A stretch of 64,000 nt of DNA, taken from the NCBI GenBank assembly GCA_027621405.1, contig JAQCBT010000004.1, forward strand, positions 124,001 through 188,000, read 5' to 3'. The notes under the pieces are model-generated. The model had not been told where the DNA came from and ran no database searches. It was given only the letters and a program-made list of their open reading frames with translations. Source of the stretch: Pseudomonadota bacterium (GTDB lineage Bacteria; Pseudomonadota; Gammaproteobacteria; Pseudomonadales; Pseudohongiellaceae). A program made the translations under genes and the position numbers. This document shows positions 38,235 to 46,552 of this stretch, in pieces (position 1 is the first letter of the stretch; every line of letters begins with the position of its first letter).

Positions 38235-38588
38235 GTGGAAGAACTCTATAAAAGAAAGTGTGAACCCTGTGGATTGGGGGCACCGGTGGTAAGCGAGGAA
38301 CAGGCCAATCAACTGGTATTGAGCGTACCTGCCTGGAAGCGTGGGTTCCACGAGGGTGTCGACAAACTGTGGCGGGAATTCTTTTTCGTGGAGTTCAGCG
38401 ACGCTTTCAATTTCACTTACAAGATCGCGACCCTGGCTGAACGTGAGAATCATCACCCCACCCTCGTGACCGAATGGGGCAAGGTGACGGTCTACTGGTG
38501 GACGCACAGGATCAACGGCCTGCACGTCAACGATTTCATTATGGCGGCAAAAACCGATATGATTGCCAAACTGTCTGCACCATCCTGA
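38235..38588 (+). CDS. phhB: Pterin-4a-carbinolamine dehydratase
   Basis: Recycles the pterin cofactor of aromatic amino-acid hydroxylases. The 117 residues match the PCD/DCoH family: a CEPC start, WREFFFVEFSDAFNFTYKIATLAERENHHPTLVTEWGKV with the double-His active site (about residues 74-75), and VYWWTHRINGLHVNDFIMA. The start is GTG. No phenylalanine hydroxylase gene is nearby, so the partner must be elsewhere or the protein serves another purpose. It follows hemW by 20 bp. Confidence 0.92.
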   Translation: MEELYKRKCEPCGLGAPVVSEEQANQLVLSVPAWKRGFHEGVDKLWREFFFVEFSDAFNFTYKIATLAERENHHPTLVTEWGKVTVYWWTHRINGLHVNDFIMAAKTDMIAKLSAPS

Positions 38589-38604
38589 CTATCCAGTCGC
38601 AGCT

Positions 38605-38630
38605 AGCCAATCATTTGGCTTTCAAATTTA
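38605..38630 (+). terminator. Weak hairpin downstream of phhB
   Basis: AGCCAA and TTGGCT with a 4-nt loop (TCAT), followed by a T/A-rich stretch. The stem is short, so termination would be partial. Confidence 0.25.
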
Positions 38631-38649
38631 ACAAGCTAATCATTCAAAA

Positions 38650-39819
38650 ATGCCTAGAGTACTGCCAGATCTTCTGACCCGGCTGGATCACGTGACCCGT
38701 ATCCCCAGCGTCAGCGCCACGAACCCCGAGCTGGATCTCAGCAATCGGCCCATCGTGGAGTGCCTGGCGGATTACCTTGAGGCGCTGGGATTCACTAACG
38801 AGATCGTGGAATGTGAAACCCCGGGCAAGGTCAACCTGATCGCAAGCCTAGGCAGCGGACCGGGCGGGCTGGTATTGGCCGGTCACACCGATACGGTTCC
38901 CTATGACGGTGAGTTATGGACCTCCGACCCGTTCAAACTGGCGGAGCGCGATGGCAAGCTCTATGGTCTCGGTATCACCGACATGAAGGGATTCTTCCCC
39001 ATTGCCATGGAAGCGATACTGCAACTGGGTGACGTGAATTTCAAAGAGCCCTTGATTGTGCTGGCTACCGCCGACGAAGAGACATCCATGGAGGGTGCCA
39101 AGACCCTGGCGGCCATGGGAAAACCAAGGGCCAGGTCCGCGGTGATTGGTGAGCCCACCGGATTGAAACCGGTGAGCACCCACAAGGGTATCCTGATGGA
39201 TGCGATCCGGCTGGCGGGCCAGAGCGGGCATTCCTCGGACCCCAGCCTGGGCCGCAATGCACTGGATGGCATGCACCAGGTCATTAGCAGCCTGCTGGTG
39301 TATCGGGAAGGCCTGAAGAAGCGATACGAGAACCCGCTGTTCGATGTGCCCTATCCCACCTTGAACCTGGGCAGCATCCATGGTGGAGACAATCCGAATC
39401 GCATCTGCGGCCATTGCGAATTACAATTCGACGTTCGCCTGATGCCGGGCATGAACCTGGACACTGTCAGGGCCGAGATTGCGGCACAGGTCAAACAGGT
39501 TGCCGAGCCCCTGGGACTGGAGTTTGAACTGGTCAGCAAGTTCAGCGGCGTGCCTGCCTTCCAGACCTGGGAGAATAGTGCGCTTTTGAAGGCGGCTGAG
39601 AAACTGACGGGCCACAGCGGTATAAGTGTGGCATTTGGCACTGAGGGACCTTACCTGCAGGAGCTGGGCATGGATACGATAATCATGGGTCCGGGCCATA
39701 TAGAACAGGCTCATCAGCCCGACGAGTACATGTCGCTGGATATGATTAATCCAGCCGTCAGTGTCCTGAAAGAATTGATTGTGCAACACTGCATAGAACC
39801 TGCTAATGGCAGTAAATGA
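38650..39819 (+). CDS. argE: Acetylornithine deacetylase
   Basis: M20 metallohydrolase of 389 residues that releases ornithine from N-acetylornithine. Metal and catalytic residues lie in VLAGHTDTVPYDG (His), LGITDMKGF (Asp), ATADEETSMEGA (Glu-Glu), VIGEPTGLKPV and the last ligand GPGHIEQAHQPDEYM. The dimerisation domain is in the middle (GGDNPNRICGHCELQFDVRLMPG). Its adjacency to argA favours ArgE over DapE. The 3' end overlaps argA by 14 nt. Confidence 0.95.
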   Translation: MPRVLPDLLTRLDHVTRIPSVSATNPELDLSNRPIVECLADYLEALGFTNEIVECETPGKVNLIASLGSGPGGLVLAGHTDTVPYDGELWTSDPFKLAERDGKLYGLGITDMKGFFPIAMEAILQLGDVNFKEPLIVLATADEETSMEGAKTLAAMGKPRARSAVIGEPTGLKPVSTHKGILMDAIRLAGQSGHSSDPSLGRNALDGMHQVISSLLVYREGLKKRYENPLFDVPYPTLNLGSIHGGDNPNRICGHCELQFDVRLMPGMNLDTVRAEIAAQVKQVAEPLGLEFELVSKFSGVPAFQTWENSALLKAAEKLTGHSGISVAFGTEGPYLQELGMDTIIMGPGHIEQAHQPDEYMSLDMINPAVSVLKELIVQHCIEPANGSK

Positions 39820-41146
39820 AATGAACGACAATATCGACATCATTGACTGGTTTCGCGCCTCCACCACTTATATCAATGCCCACAGGGGTAAGACCTTTGT
39901 GGTGTTTGTCAGTGGTGAGGCGCTGGCAGACCCGAACCTGCATAACATCGTCTATGATCTCAGCCTGCTGAACAGCCTGGGAGTCAAGCTGGTGCTGGTG
40001 CATGGTGCGCGTCCGCAGATCTCGGCAGCGCTGGCGAAGAACGGCAGGCAATCCAGTTATCACAGGAATCTGCGGGTCACCGAAGCCGACTGCATGCAGA
40101 CAATCAAGGCAACTGTCGGGGGGCTAAGTCTGGAACTGGAATCCATGTTTGCCATGGGCATCAGCGGCTCACCCATGCATGGCGCCAATATCAATTACTG
40201 CCGAGGCAATTTTGTCACCAGCAAACCGGTTGGTGTGGTGGACGGCGTGGACTTTCAATACACCGGTAAGGTGCGCAAGGTTCACAGCAATCGTATCAAC
40301 CAGCAACTGGATGCAGGCAACATTGTCCTCATCTCCAACCTGGGTAATTCCGTCACTGGCGAGTTGTTCAATCTCTCCGCAGAAGAGATTGCCACGGAGG
40401 TGGCTGCTGCGCTGCAGGCCGAGAAGCTGATCCTGTTGATTCCTTCTGCCGGCGTCATGGATGATGAAGGAAACCTGGTAGCCTCACTGCAGGAACAACA
40501 GGCCAGGGAATACGTGCAGACCCTGCGAGCCAGGGGCGATGAAGAATCAGTCTGTGTAGCCCAGGCGCTGGAGGCTTCACTCACCGCCTATGCCAGGAAT
40601 GTGCATCGTTGCCATCTCATCAGCTTCAAGGAAAACGGCGCCATGCTGCGGGAGTTGTTTACCCGCCAGGGCCACGGCAGCCTGATGAGCAAGGACAGTA
40701 TCGATCAGTTACGCAACGCGACCATCGACGATGTGGGCGGCATCCTCAGTCTCATCAAACCCCTGGAAGAGGCCGGCACCCTGGTGGAGCGCTCCCGGGA
40801 GTTACTGGAAACCGAGATCTCCAACTTCAAGGTCATCGAGCTGGAGGAGACAATCATCGCCTGCGCGGCACTGTATCCGATCGGTGAGCATCATGGTGAA
40901 GTCGCCTGTATTGCCATTCATCCCCAGTTTCAGAAGAACGGACTGGGCGACCGCCTGCTTGTGAGCCTGGAGAAGACCGCGAAGAGCGCCGGCATACAAT
41001 CGTTGTTCGTGTTGACCACGGTGGCTTCCCATTTCTTCATCGAACGGGGTTTTACCGAGGTCGGCGTGGAAGACCTGCCCGAACAGCGGCAGCAGTTGTA
41101 CAACTACCAGCGCCGCTCCAAGGTGTTTCGAAAGATCCTGTCCTAG
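39806..41146 (+). CDS. argA: N-acetylglutamate synthase
   Basis: First step of arginine synthesis, normally inhibited by arginine. The 446 residues combine an amino-acid kinase-like regulatory domain (about residues 20-285: KTFVVFVSGEAL, LVLVHGARPQI) and a C-terminal GNAT domain (about residues 300-440: IIACAALYPIGEHHGEVACIAIHPQFQKNGLGDRLL). This is the classical ArgA layout. It overlaps argE by 14 nt, so the pair is probably one transcript. argH is about 30 kb away. Confidence 0.97.
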   Translation: MAVNEMNDNIDIIDWFRASTTYINAHRGKTFVVFVSGEALADPNLHNIVYDLSLLNSLGVKLVLVHGARPQISAALAKNGRQSSYHRNLRVTEADCMQTIKATVGGLSLELESMFAMGISGSPMHGANINYCRGNFVTSKPVGVVDGVDFQYTGKVRKVHSNRINQQLDAGNIVLISNLGNSVTGELFNLSAEEIATEVAAALQAEKLILLIPSAGVMDDEGNLVASLQEQQAREYVQTLRARGDEESVCVAQALEASLTAYARNVHRCHLISFKENGAMLRELFTRQGHGSLMSKDSIDQLRNATIDDVGGILSLIKPLEEAGTLVERSRELLETEISNFKVIELEETIIACAALYPIGEHHGEVACIAIHPQFQKNGLGDRLLVSLEKTAKSAGIQSLFVLTTVASHFFIERGFTEVGVEDLPEQRQQLYNYQRRSKVFRKILS

Positions 41147-41176
41147 AATCCGGCGCTTGGGTCCGAAACTGGAGAG

Positions 41177-41680
41177 CTACTTTCGCTCCAGCAGGCAGAT
41201 GCTGTAGTCGTAGGGGTTAGCCTCATCGTGGGAGAAGTCCTCACGCCACACCTCGTCCCATTCATCCTCATCGAACTCTGCCAGTGCCGTATCCCCTTTC
41301 ACATCAGCATGCACGCGAGTGAGATGGAAGCGATCGGCTCTTGGCAGGGCGGCGGCGTAGAGTCCGGCGCCGCCGATGATGAAGGCTTCTTCGGTGCCGT
41401 CGATCAGGGAGATACTCTCCGCCAGCCTGCAGGCTTGCTCGATTGATCCCACTACTCTTGCGCCTTCCGCCACGTAGTCCGGATTGGTCGTTACCACGAT
41501 GGACGTGCGGCCGGGCAAGGGACGGCCAATGGATTCCCAGGTCTTGCGGCCCATGATGATGCAGTGGCCCATGGTGGTCCGCTTGAAATACTTGAGGTCC
41601 TCGGAAAGGTGCCAGGGCAAACTGTTATTGATGCCGATGGTGCGATTGCTGGCCATGGCACAGATCAGGGATAACTTCAT
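41177..41680 (-). CDS. folA: Dihydrofolate reductase
   Basis: Reduces dihydrofolate to tetrahydrofolate. The 167 residues show SLICAMASNRTIGINNSLPWHLSEDLKYFK (active-site Asp about residue 27), IIMGRKTWESIGRPLPGR (NADPH binding) and EEAFIIGGAGLYAAAL. It follows thyA on the reverse strand after 20 bp, coupling folate recycling to thymidylate synthesis. Confidence 0.98.
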   Translation of the reverse strand: MKLSLICAMASNRTIGINNSLPWHLSEDLKYFKRTTMGHCIIMGRKTWESIGRPLPGRTSIVVTTNPDYVAEGARVVGSIEQACRLAESISLIDGTEEAFIIGGAGLYAAALPRADRFHLTRVHADVKGDTALAEFDEDEWDEVWREDFSHDEANPYDYSICLLERK

Positions 41681-41700
41681 GTTGTCTACACGGGGAATGG

Positions 41701-42552
41701 CTATACAGAAAATGGATAGGCGATGGGATCGTGATGCTGATAACCCACGACTTCGAAGTCATCGAGGGTCACCCATGTCTCGATGTCTTGCAGGCTCTTG
41801 ATATCGGGATTGATGTTTAGCTGCGGCGGATCGAAGGGCTTGCGTTTCAACTGCACATCCCGCATGAGTTGTAATTGGTCTTCGTAGATGTGGGCATTGA
41901 CGATCTTGTGATAGGCCATGCCAGCCTTGTGGCCGGTGATCTGGGCCATTAATGCCAGCAGGGTAAACACCTGGATCTGGTTAAAGTTCAATCCCAGGGG
42001 CACATCGCAGGAACGCTGATAGCTGGTGAGATGAAGTGTGTCACCCAGCAAGGAAAAATTGTGGGTGTGCATGCAGGGACGCAGGCAACCGAGGTCGAAT
42101 TCGCCAGGGTTATAGAAGGTCAGTATCTCGCCGCGATCATCCAGTCCCTGCTGCAGGTTGTTAACGATCTTGGCGAGTTGATCGAGGGTGCTGCCGTCGG
42201 GCTTCTGCCAACTCCTGCCCTGTACCCCATAGACCCGGCCCATGTCATCCTCACCCTTGCGCACCGGGTTGTTGAGCCAGGCTTCGTTGTCGTTGGCGTT
42301 AGCATCCCAGGACTTGGTACCCAATTCGCGGAAGTCCGCGGCATTATCGTAGCCCCGCAGGTAACCGAGCAGCTCAGCGATAGCCGCCCTCCAGTAACTC
42401 TTGCGGGTGGTGATGATGGGGAACTGGTTATTGCCGACGTCGTAGCTGAGATCTGCATTGATCACGGTCAGGCAGCGCTTGCCGGTGCGCTGGTTCTCTA
42501 TCCAGACGCCTTCGTCGACTATGCGTTGGCATAAGGCCAAGTACTGTTGCAT
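41701..42552 (-). CDS. thyA: Thymidylate synthase
   Basis: Makes dTMP from dUMP with methylene-tetrahydrofolate. The 283-residue protein has the start [14 protein letters not shown], the catalytic cysteine in [10 protein letters not shown] (about residue 168), the phosphate-binding [18 protein letters not shown] and the C-terminal IAYPFSV ending. It is longer than the 264-residue E. coli form, as in several other gammaproteobacteria. It sits between lgt (55 bp upstream) and folA. Confidence 0.97.
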   Translation of the reverse strand: MQQYLALCQRIVDEGVWIENQRTGKRCLTVINADLSYDVGNNQFPIITTRKSYWRAAIAELLGYLRGYDNAADFRELGTKSWDANANDNEAWLNNPVRKGEDDMGRVYGVQGRSWQKPDGSTLDQLAKIVNNLQQGLDDRGEILTFYNPGEFDLGCLRPCMHTHNFSLLGDTLHLTSYQRSCDVPLGLNFNQIQVFTLLALMAQITGHKAGMAYHKIVNAHIYEDQLQLMRDVQLKRKPFDPPQLNINPDIKSLQDIETWVTLDDFEVVGYQHHDPIAYPFSV

Positions 42553-42607
42553 GAGGCGGTGTTATTCCTTGTTGCCGTTGTTTACTGATGGGGCGTTAGC
42601 CATGGAC

Positions 42608-43414
42608 CTAGGTGCTGCCATTGAGTACGAATCGCCCCTGGCGAAAGTAGGCCAGGTAAAGAAACAGAAGTCCTGCCAGGATCAGGGGCAGGGTCAGCAC
42701 ATGACCCATGGTCAGCCAGTTCGATGCGAGATAGCCAATGTGGGCATCGGGCTCCCGGAAGAACTCGATGAAGAAGCGAAACACTCCGTAGCCCAGGGCG
42801 AACACACCGGAGACGGCGAGTCGTGGCCGTGGCTTGGAGGAGAACCACCAGACGATCGTAAACAGGGCGACACCTTCCAGGGCAAACTCATACAGTTGCG
42901 ATGGGTGGCGCGCGAGATTGTCCACATGGGGAAACACCATGCCCCAGGGGACATCGGTGGGCTGGCCCCAAAGCTCACCACCGATAAAGTTGCCAATGCG
43001 TCCTGCTCCGAGGCCGAAAGGAACGAAGGGCGCGATGAAGTCGATGGTCTCCCAGTAGTCTTTCCTGATGCTGCGGGTATAGAAATAGAAGGCAATTAAT
43101 ACACCGAGGAAACCGCCGTGGAAGGACATGCCGCCCTCCCAGACCCGGAACAACCAGATAGGGTCCTCTATGAAGCGGTCGAAATTGTAGAAGAACACCG
43201 ACCCCACGCGACCACCCAGCACGGCGCCGAGGGCGCCATAGAAAACCAGGTCTGAAATCTGTTCAGCTGTCCACTGGTCTGCTAGTTTACGGGCTCGATA
43301 GCTGGCGAGAGCCCAGGCGCCACCGAAGGCTATGATGTACATGATGCCGTACCAGTGGATGCTTAGTGGTCCAATGGCGATGGCAACCGGGTCAAATTGA
43401 GGATAGGTGAGCAT
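42608..43414 (-). CDS. lgt: Prolipoprotein diacylglyceryl transferase
   Basis: Inner-membrane enzyme that attaches diacylglycerol to the lipobox cysteine. The 268 residues contain about seven membrane helices and the Lgt signature [21 protein letters not shown] (about residues 133-153), plus [12 protein letters not shown] and [11 protein letters not shown] set the start at 43414 ([23 protein letters not shown]). The open frame runs 158 codons further upstream, but that part overlaps the opposite-strand gene and has no family support. Confidence 0.97.
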   Translation of the reverse strand: MLTYPQFDPVAIAIGPLSIHWYGIMYIIAFGGAWALASYRARKLADQWTAEQISDLVFYGALGAVLGGRVGSVFFYNFDRFIEDPIWLFRVWEGGMSFHGGFLGVLIAFYFYTRSIRKDYWETIDFIAPFVPFGLGAGRIGNFIGGELWGQPTDVPWGMVFPHVDNLARHPSQLYEFALEGVALFTIVWWFSSKPRPRLAVSGVFALGYGVFRFFIEFFREPDAHIGYLASNWLTMGHVLTLPLILAGLLFLYLAYFRQGRFVLNGST

Positions 43415-43564
43415 CAGGCACCAGTAATGATTTTGATCTGACTTGCCGCATTTCTTGTCTGCCCTTATGCAGGCGAACCGGGGTCGAATCAGGACAGGGC
43501 CCAGTATAGCAAGATTGCCCCTCCAGCAGGTTAAGGAACCGCTGATTAATTCGAGAAAATTTCC

Positions 43565-44368
43565 ATGTGTTTGATCATCTTCGCCTATCAGGCGAATCCG
43601 GACCTGCCGTTGGTGGTCGCGGCGAATCGCGATGAATTCTTTGCCCGGCCCACGCGCACGGCACAATTCTGGACTGGCGACGGGATGGAGGGCGATCTTC
43701 TCGCTGGCAAGGACCTGCAGGCTGGTGGCACCTGGCTGGGCATCACCCGCTCCGGACGCTTCGCGGCAGTCACCAATATCAGGGATCCCTCCCAGACTGA
43801 ACGCAAGCCTCGTTCGCGGGGTGAGTTGACTGTGGATTTCCTGCTCGGCAACAGAACGGCGGCGGATTACGCCGAAGAGCTGAAGCACAGCTATTCCGAG
43901 TACGCGGGCTACAACCTGCTTCTCAGTGACGGCTGTGAGTTTTACTACGTGAATAACTTCCAGTCGCTGAGCCAGAAACTCTCCCCCGGTATCTATGGCT
44001 TATCCAATGGCCTTCTCAACAACAACTGGCCCAAGGTGGTACGAGGTCAACAGGGGCTGAAGAAGCTACTCGATGGCGAGCCTGATCTGAAGCCCGAGCA
44101 ACTCATCGCCCTGATGGCGAACCGTGAACAGGCGGCAGATAGTGAACTCCCTGATACAGGCTTGCCGCAGGAGTTGGAGAGACGCCTGTCGTCCGCGTTT
44201 ATCACAGACGACAATCGAGGCTACGGCACGCTCTGCTCCACTGCCATCATCCAGGACAAGGCTGGATACATCAGGTTCAGTGAACAGAACTACGCGGCGA
44301 CCGGCGCTGCCACCAAGAATTGCTATTTCAATTTCACTCGCACTGCTGAGGCTGCAGAGAAGGTGTAG
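43565..44368 (+). CDS. NRDE family protein (TANGO2-like)
   Basis: A 267-residue protein beginning [30 protein letters not shown], whose NRDE motif (here ANRDE) and invariant Cys2 define the family (DUF833/TANGO2). Eukaryotic members affect heme or lipid handling; the bacterial role is unknown. Further conserved pieces are [22 protein letters not shown] and [15 protein letters not shown]. It is divergent from lgt, with 150 bp between them, and is followed after 3 bp by an FMN-binding protein gene, suggesting an operon. Confidence 0.9.
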   Translation: MCLIIFAYQANPDLPLVVAANRDEFFARPTRTAQFWTGDGMEGDLLAGKDLQAGGTWLGITRSGRFAAVTNIRDPSQTERKPRSRGELTVDFLLGNRTAADYAEELKHSYSEYAGYNLLLSDGCEFYYVNNFQSLSQKLSPGIYGLSNGLLNNNWPKVVRGQQGLKKLLDGEPDLKPEQLIALMANREQAADSELPDTGLPQELERRLSSAFITDDNRGYGTLCSTAIIQDKAGYIRFSEQNYAATGAATKNCYFNFTRTAEAAEKV

Positions 44369-44371
44369 GCC

Positions 44372-44956
44372 ATGTATATACCCAGTCATTTCAGGGTCGA
44401 TGATCGCGAGCTAATGGACCAGTTCATAGTTGAGAACAGCTTCGGCCTGTTAGTATCCACGGAGAATGATGCACCCGTGGCCAGCCACCTGCCCTTTCAC
44501 TACAAAGACAACACCCTGCTTTGTCATGTGGCGAAGGCGAATCCCCAGTGGCAGGACCTGGAGGGTCAGCGTGTACTGGTTATCTTTCCCGGTTCACACG
44601 CCTATGTCAGCCCAACATGGTATGCAGGTCCCGGTGTGCCTACCTGGAACTACCAGGCCGTGCATGTTTACGGTCGTGCCACTTGTTTCCACGATGAAGC
44701 ACGGCTTGGTGAACTGGTGCGGACCCTGAGCAGCCTGCACGAGAGTAGCAGCGATTCGCCCTGGAGCGGGGAATTCGATTCCCGCATGTTGCAGGCGATC
44801 GTCGGTATCGAAATCACCATAGAAGACATACAGGGCAAGTACAAGCTGAGCCAGAACAAGTCGGAGCAGGATCAGCGTAATGTTATCGAGCAGCTTGAAG
44901 AACAGGGAGAGACTACTCTGGCTGAGCAGATGAGAAAATCGCTGGCTGGCAGCTAG
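44372..44956 (+). CDS. PaiB-like FMN-binding negative regulator
   Basis: A 194-residue protein with the FMN-binding split-barrel of the PaiB family: MYIPSHFRVDD start, ENSFGLLVSTENDAPVASHLPF, GSHAYVSPTWYAGPGVPTWNYQAVHVYG and IEITIEDIQGKYKLSQNKSEQDQRNVI. In Bacillus PaiB is linked to protease and sporulation control; in gammaproteobacteria it may simply be a flavin protein. It is coupled to the NRDE gene 3 bp upstream. Confidence 0.9.
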   Translation: MYIPSHFRVDDRELMDQFIVENSFGLLVSTENDAPVASHLPFHYKDNTLLCHVAKANPQWQDLEGQRVLVIFPGSHAYVSPTWYAGPGVPTWNYQAVHVYGRATCFHDEARLGELVRTLSSLHESSSDSPWSGEFDSRMLQAIVGIEITIEDIQGKYKLSQNKSEQDQRNVIEQLEEQGETTLAEQMRKSLAGS

Positions 44957-45008
44957 CCGACAACAAAATTCCCCATCACCCTGCCCAAGACATAACACAT
45001 TGGCTTAC

Positions 45009-45026
45009 AATGATTATCTAATCATT
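45009..45026. promoter_or_regulatory. Perfect palindrome upstream of the ferritin-like gene
   Basis: AATGATTATCTAATCATT has 8-bp perfect arms around a 2-nt centre and ends 33 bp before the start codon. Its AATGAT/ATCATT ends recall Fur boxes, but the spacing is not that of the Fur consensus. An operator for an iron- or stress-responsive regulator is inferred from position. Confidence 0.4.
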
Positions 45027-45059
45027 CGGCAACTATCACTCAGCATCAGGAAGTAGACC

Positions 45060-45347
45060 ATGGCAAACGAAGGCTATCACGAACCCATTGAAGAACTCTC
45101 CGATGAAACCCGCGACATGCACAGAGCCATCACCTCACTCATGGAGGAGCTGGAAGCGGTGGACTGGTACAACCAACGGGTGGATGCCTGCAAGGATCCC
45201 GAACTGAAAGCCATACTCGCGCACAATCGGGATGAGGAGAAAGAGCATGCCGCCATGGTGCTGGAATGGATTCGACGTCGCGATTCCTTCCTGGACAAGC
45301 AGCTCAAGGAATTCCTGTTCACCGACAAGCCAATCACCCATGATTAG
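45060..45347 (+). CDS. Encapsulated-ferritin-like protein (EncFtn family)
   Basis: A 95-residue two-helix ferritin-like protein. It matches the EncFtn core closely: LMEELEAVDWYNQRVDACKD and AILAHNRDEEKEHAAMVLEWIRR. The residues that form the ferroxidase centre in EncFtn are present: Glu30, Trp36, Tyr37, Glu60 and His63. Known EncFtn proteins form annular decamers inside encapsulin shells and carry a C-terminal targeting peptide. This one stops right after the second helix and a short tail (FTDKPITHD) with no such peptide, and no encapsulin gene is in the window. AGGAAG precedes the ATG. Carbonic anhydrase follows after 9 bp. Confidence 0.9.
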   Translation: MANEGYHEPIEELSDETRDMHRAITSLMEELEAVDWYNQRVDACKDPELKAILAHNRDEEKEHAAMVLEWIRRRDSFLDKQLKEFLFTDKPITHD

Positions 45348-45356
45348 TGTTCGATC

Positions 45357-45968
45357 ATGATCACTGCCCAGCAAGCCCTCGAACGACTGAAAGAGGGTAA
45401 TGCCTTCTACTTCAATAACCAGCTGGCGACGATTGAAATCGGCGAGCAGGAACGGCGGGAGCTTGTGAAAGAGCAAAAGCCCTTCGCGATCATTCTCGGC
45501 TGCTCCGATTCCCGGGTACCCGCCGAGCTGGTGTTCAATCAAGGCGTCGGTGACCTGTTTGTCATTCGCGTAGCCGGCAATATCGTCGCCCCCTCACAGA
45601 TTGGCAGTATCGAATTTGCCGCTGCCACCTTTGGCACACAACTCGTTGTGGTAATGGGGCACTCCCACTGTGGCGCGGTGAGTGCCACCCTGAATGAGCT
45701 GCGCCAACCCAGCGAACAGCGATCCCCGAACCTGCATTCAATTGTCAGTCGCATCAGTCCTGCGGTGGCGACCCTGCTCGAGGCAGGCACGGCTGAAAAT
45801 GAGGAGGCCTTGCTGTCCATGGCGGTAAAAACCAATATCAGGGCATCGGTAGAGAACCTGCTGCATGGCTCGGAGATTCTGGAAAACCTGGTGAGCGAGA
45901 AGAAACTGCATGTAGTCGGCGCCGAGTATTGTCTGGAAACCGGTGTCGTGACTTTTTTCGATCAGTAA
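45357..45968 (+). CDS. Beta-carbonic anhydrase
   Basis: Zinc enzyme interconverting CO2 and bicarbonate. The 203 residues show the zinc ligands and dyad: Cys-Ser-Asp-Ser-Arg in IILGCSDSRVPAELVFNQG (about residues 45-60) and HSHCGAV (about residues 101-107). GDLFVIRVAGNIV is also typical. It follows the ferritin-like gene by 9 bp, so the two may share a transcript, although a shared function is not obvious. Confidence 0.95.
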   Translation: MITAQQALERLKEGNAFYFNNQLATIEIGEQERRELVKEQKPFAIILGCSDSRVPAELVFNQGVGDLFVIRVAGNIVAPSQIGSIEFAAATFGTQLVVVMGHSHCGAVSATLNELRQPSEQRSPNLHSIVSRISPAVATLLEAGTAENEEALLSMAVKTNIRASVENLLHGSEILENLVSEKKLHVVGAEYCLETGVVTFFDQ

Positions 45969-45973
45969 CACCC

Positions 45974-46552
45974 ATGGTCGAACGATTTCAGCTGCAAACC
46001 GAGCGCCTGCTGCTCAGGCACTGGACAGACCAAGACCTCCTCCCCTTTGCCAGACTCAATACCGATTCAGCGGTGATGGAGTTCTTTCCCGAGGCTCTCG
46101 AGCGCGAGCAGAGCGATGCACTGGCCGCGGAGATTCGCCGACGCATGGATGCCAATGGTTGGGGCATGTGGGCGGTCGAAGTAAAAGCATCGCAACAGTT
46201 CGTCGGCTTCGTTGGCCTCAATACGAATCAGGTTACACCCCGCGGAGAAAATGTAGAGATCGGCTGGCGCCTCGGCAGGGATGCATGGGGAAAAGGCTAT
46301 GCCACGGAAGCGGCGCGGGCCGCCTTACATTTTGCCTTTACCGAATTAGCTCTCGATTCAGTCGTTGCCTTCACCACTCTGAACAATCTGCGCTCCCGTG
46401 GCGTAATGGAACGACTCGGCATGAAGAACACCCATGAGAACTTCGATCACCCCAAGGTGGCAGAGGACAGCCCGCTGCGGGAACACGTGCTGTATGAAAT
46501 CACGGCGCGAGATTTTGCGGAGATTTTAGAAAAGGGGTCAGTTGGTGCGTGA
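45974..46552 (+). CDS. GNAT acetyltransferase (RimJ/RimL type)
   Basis: A 192-residue acetyltransferase: LQTERLLLRHWTDQDLLPFARLN at the start, then the acetyl-CoA region VEIGWRLGRDAWGKGYATEAARAALHFAF (about residues 95-123) and VAFTTLNNLRSRGVMERLGMKN. This is the RimJ/RimL subgroup that acetylates N-termini or small molecules; the substrate is unknown. I chose the ATG at 45974, five bases after the carbonic anhydrase stop. The 3' end overlaps the convergent ptsP by 15 nt. Confidence 0.88.
   Translation: MVERFQLQTERLLLRHWTDQDLLPFARLNTDSAVMEFFPEALEREQSDALAAEIRRRMDANGWGMWAVEVKASQQFVGFVGLNTNQVTPRGENVEIGWRLGRDAWGKGYATEAARAALHFAFTELALDSVVAFTTLNNLRSRGVMERLGMKNTHENFDHPKVAEDSPLREHVLYEITARDFAEILEKGSVGA

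Noticed and set aside
43415-43888. N-terminal extension of lgt by 158 codons
   Set aside because: The extension overlaps the opposite-strand NRDE gene and does not resemble any Lgt N-terminus; the family start is at 43414.
45009-45026. Calling the palindrome a Fur box outright
   Set aside because: The half-sites recall Fur, but their spacing does not fit the 19-bp consensus, so only a generic operator is proposed.
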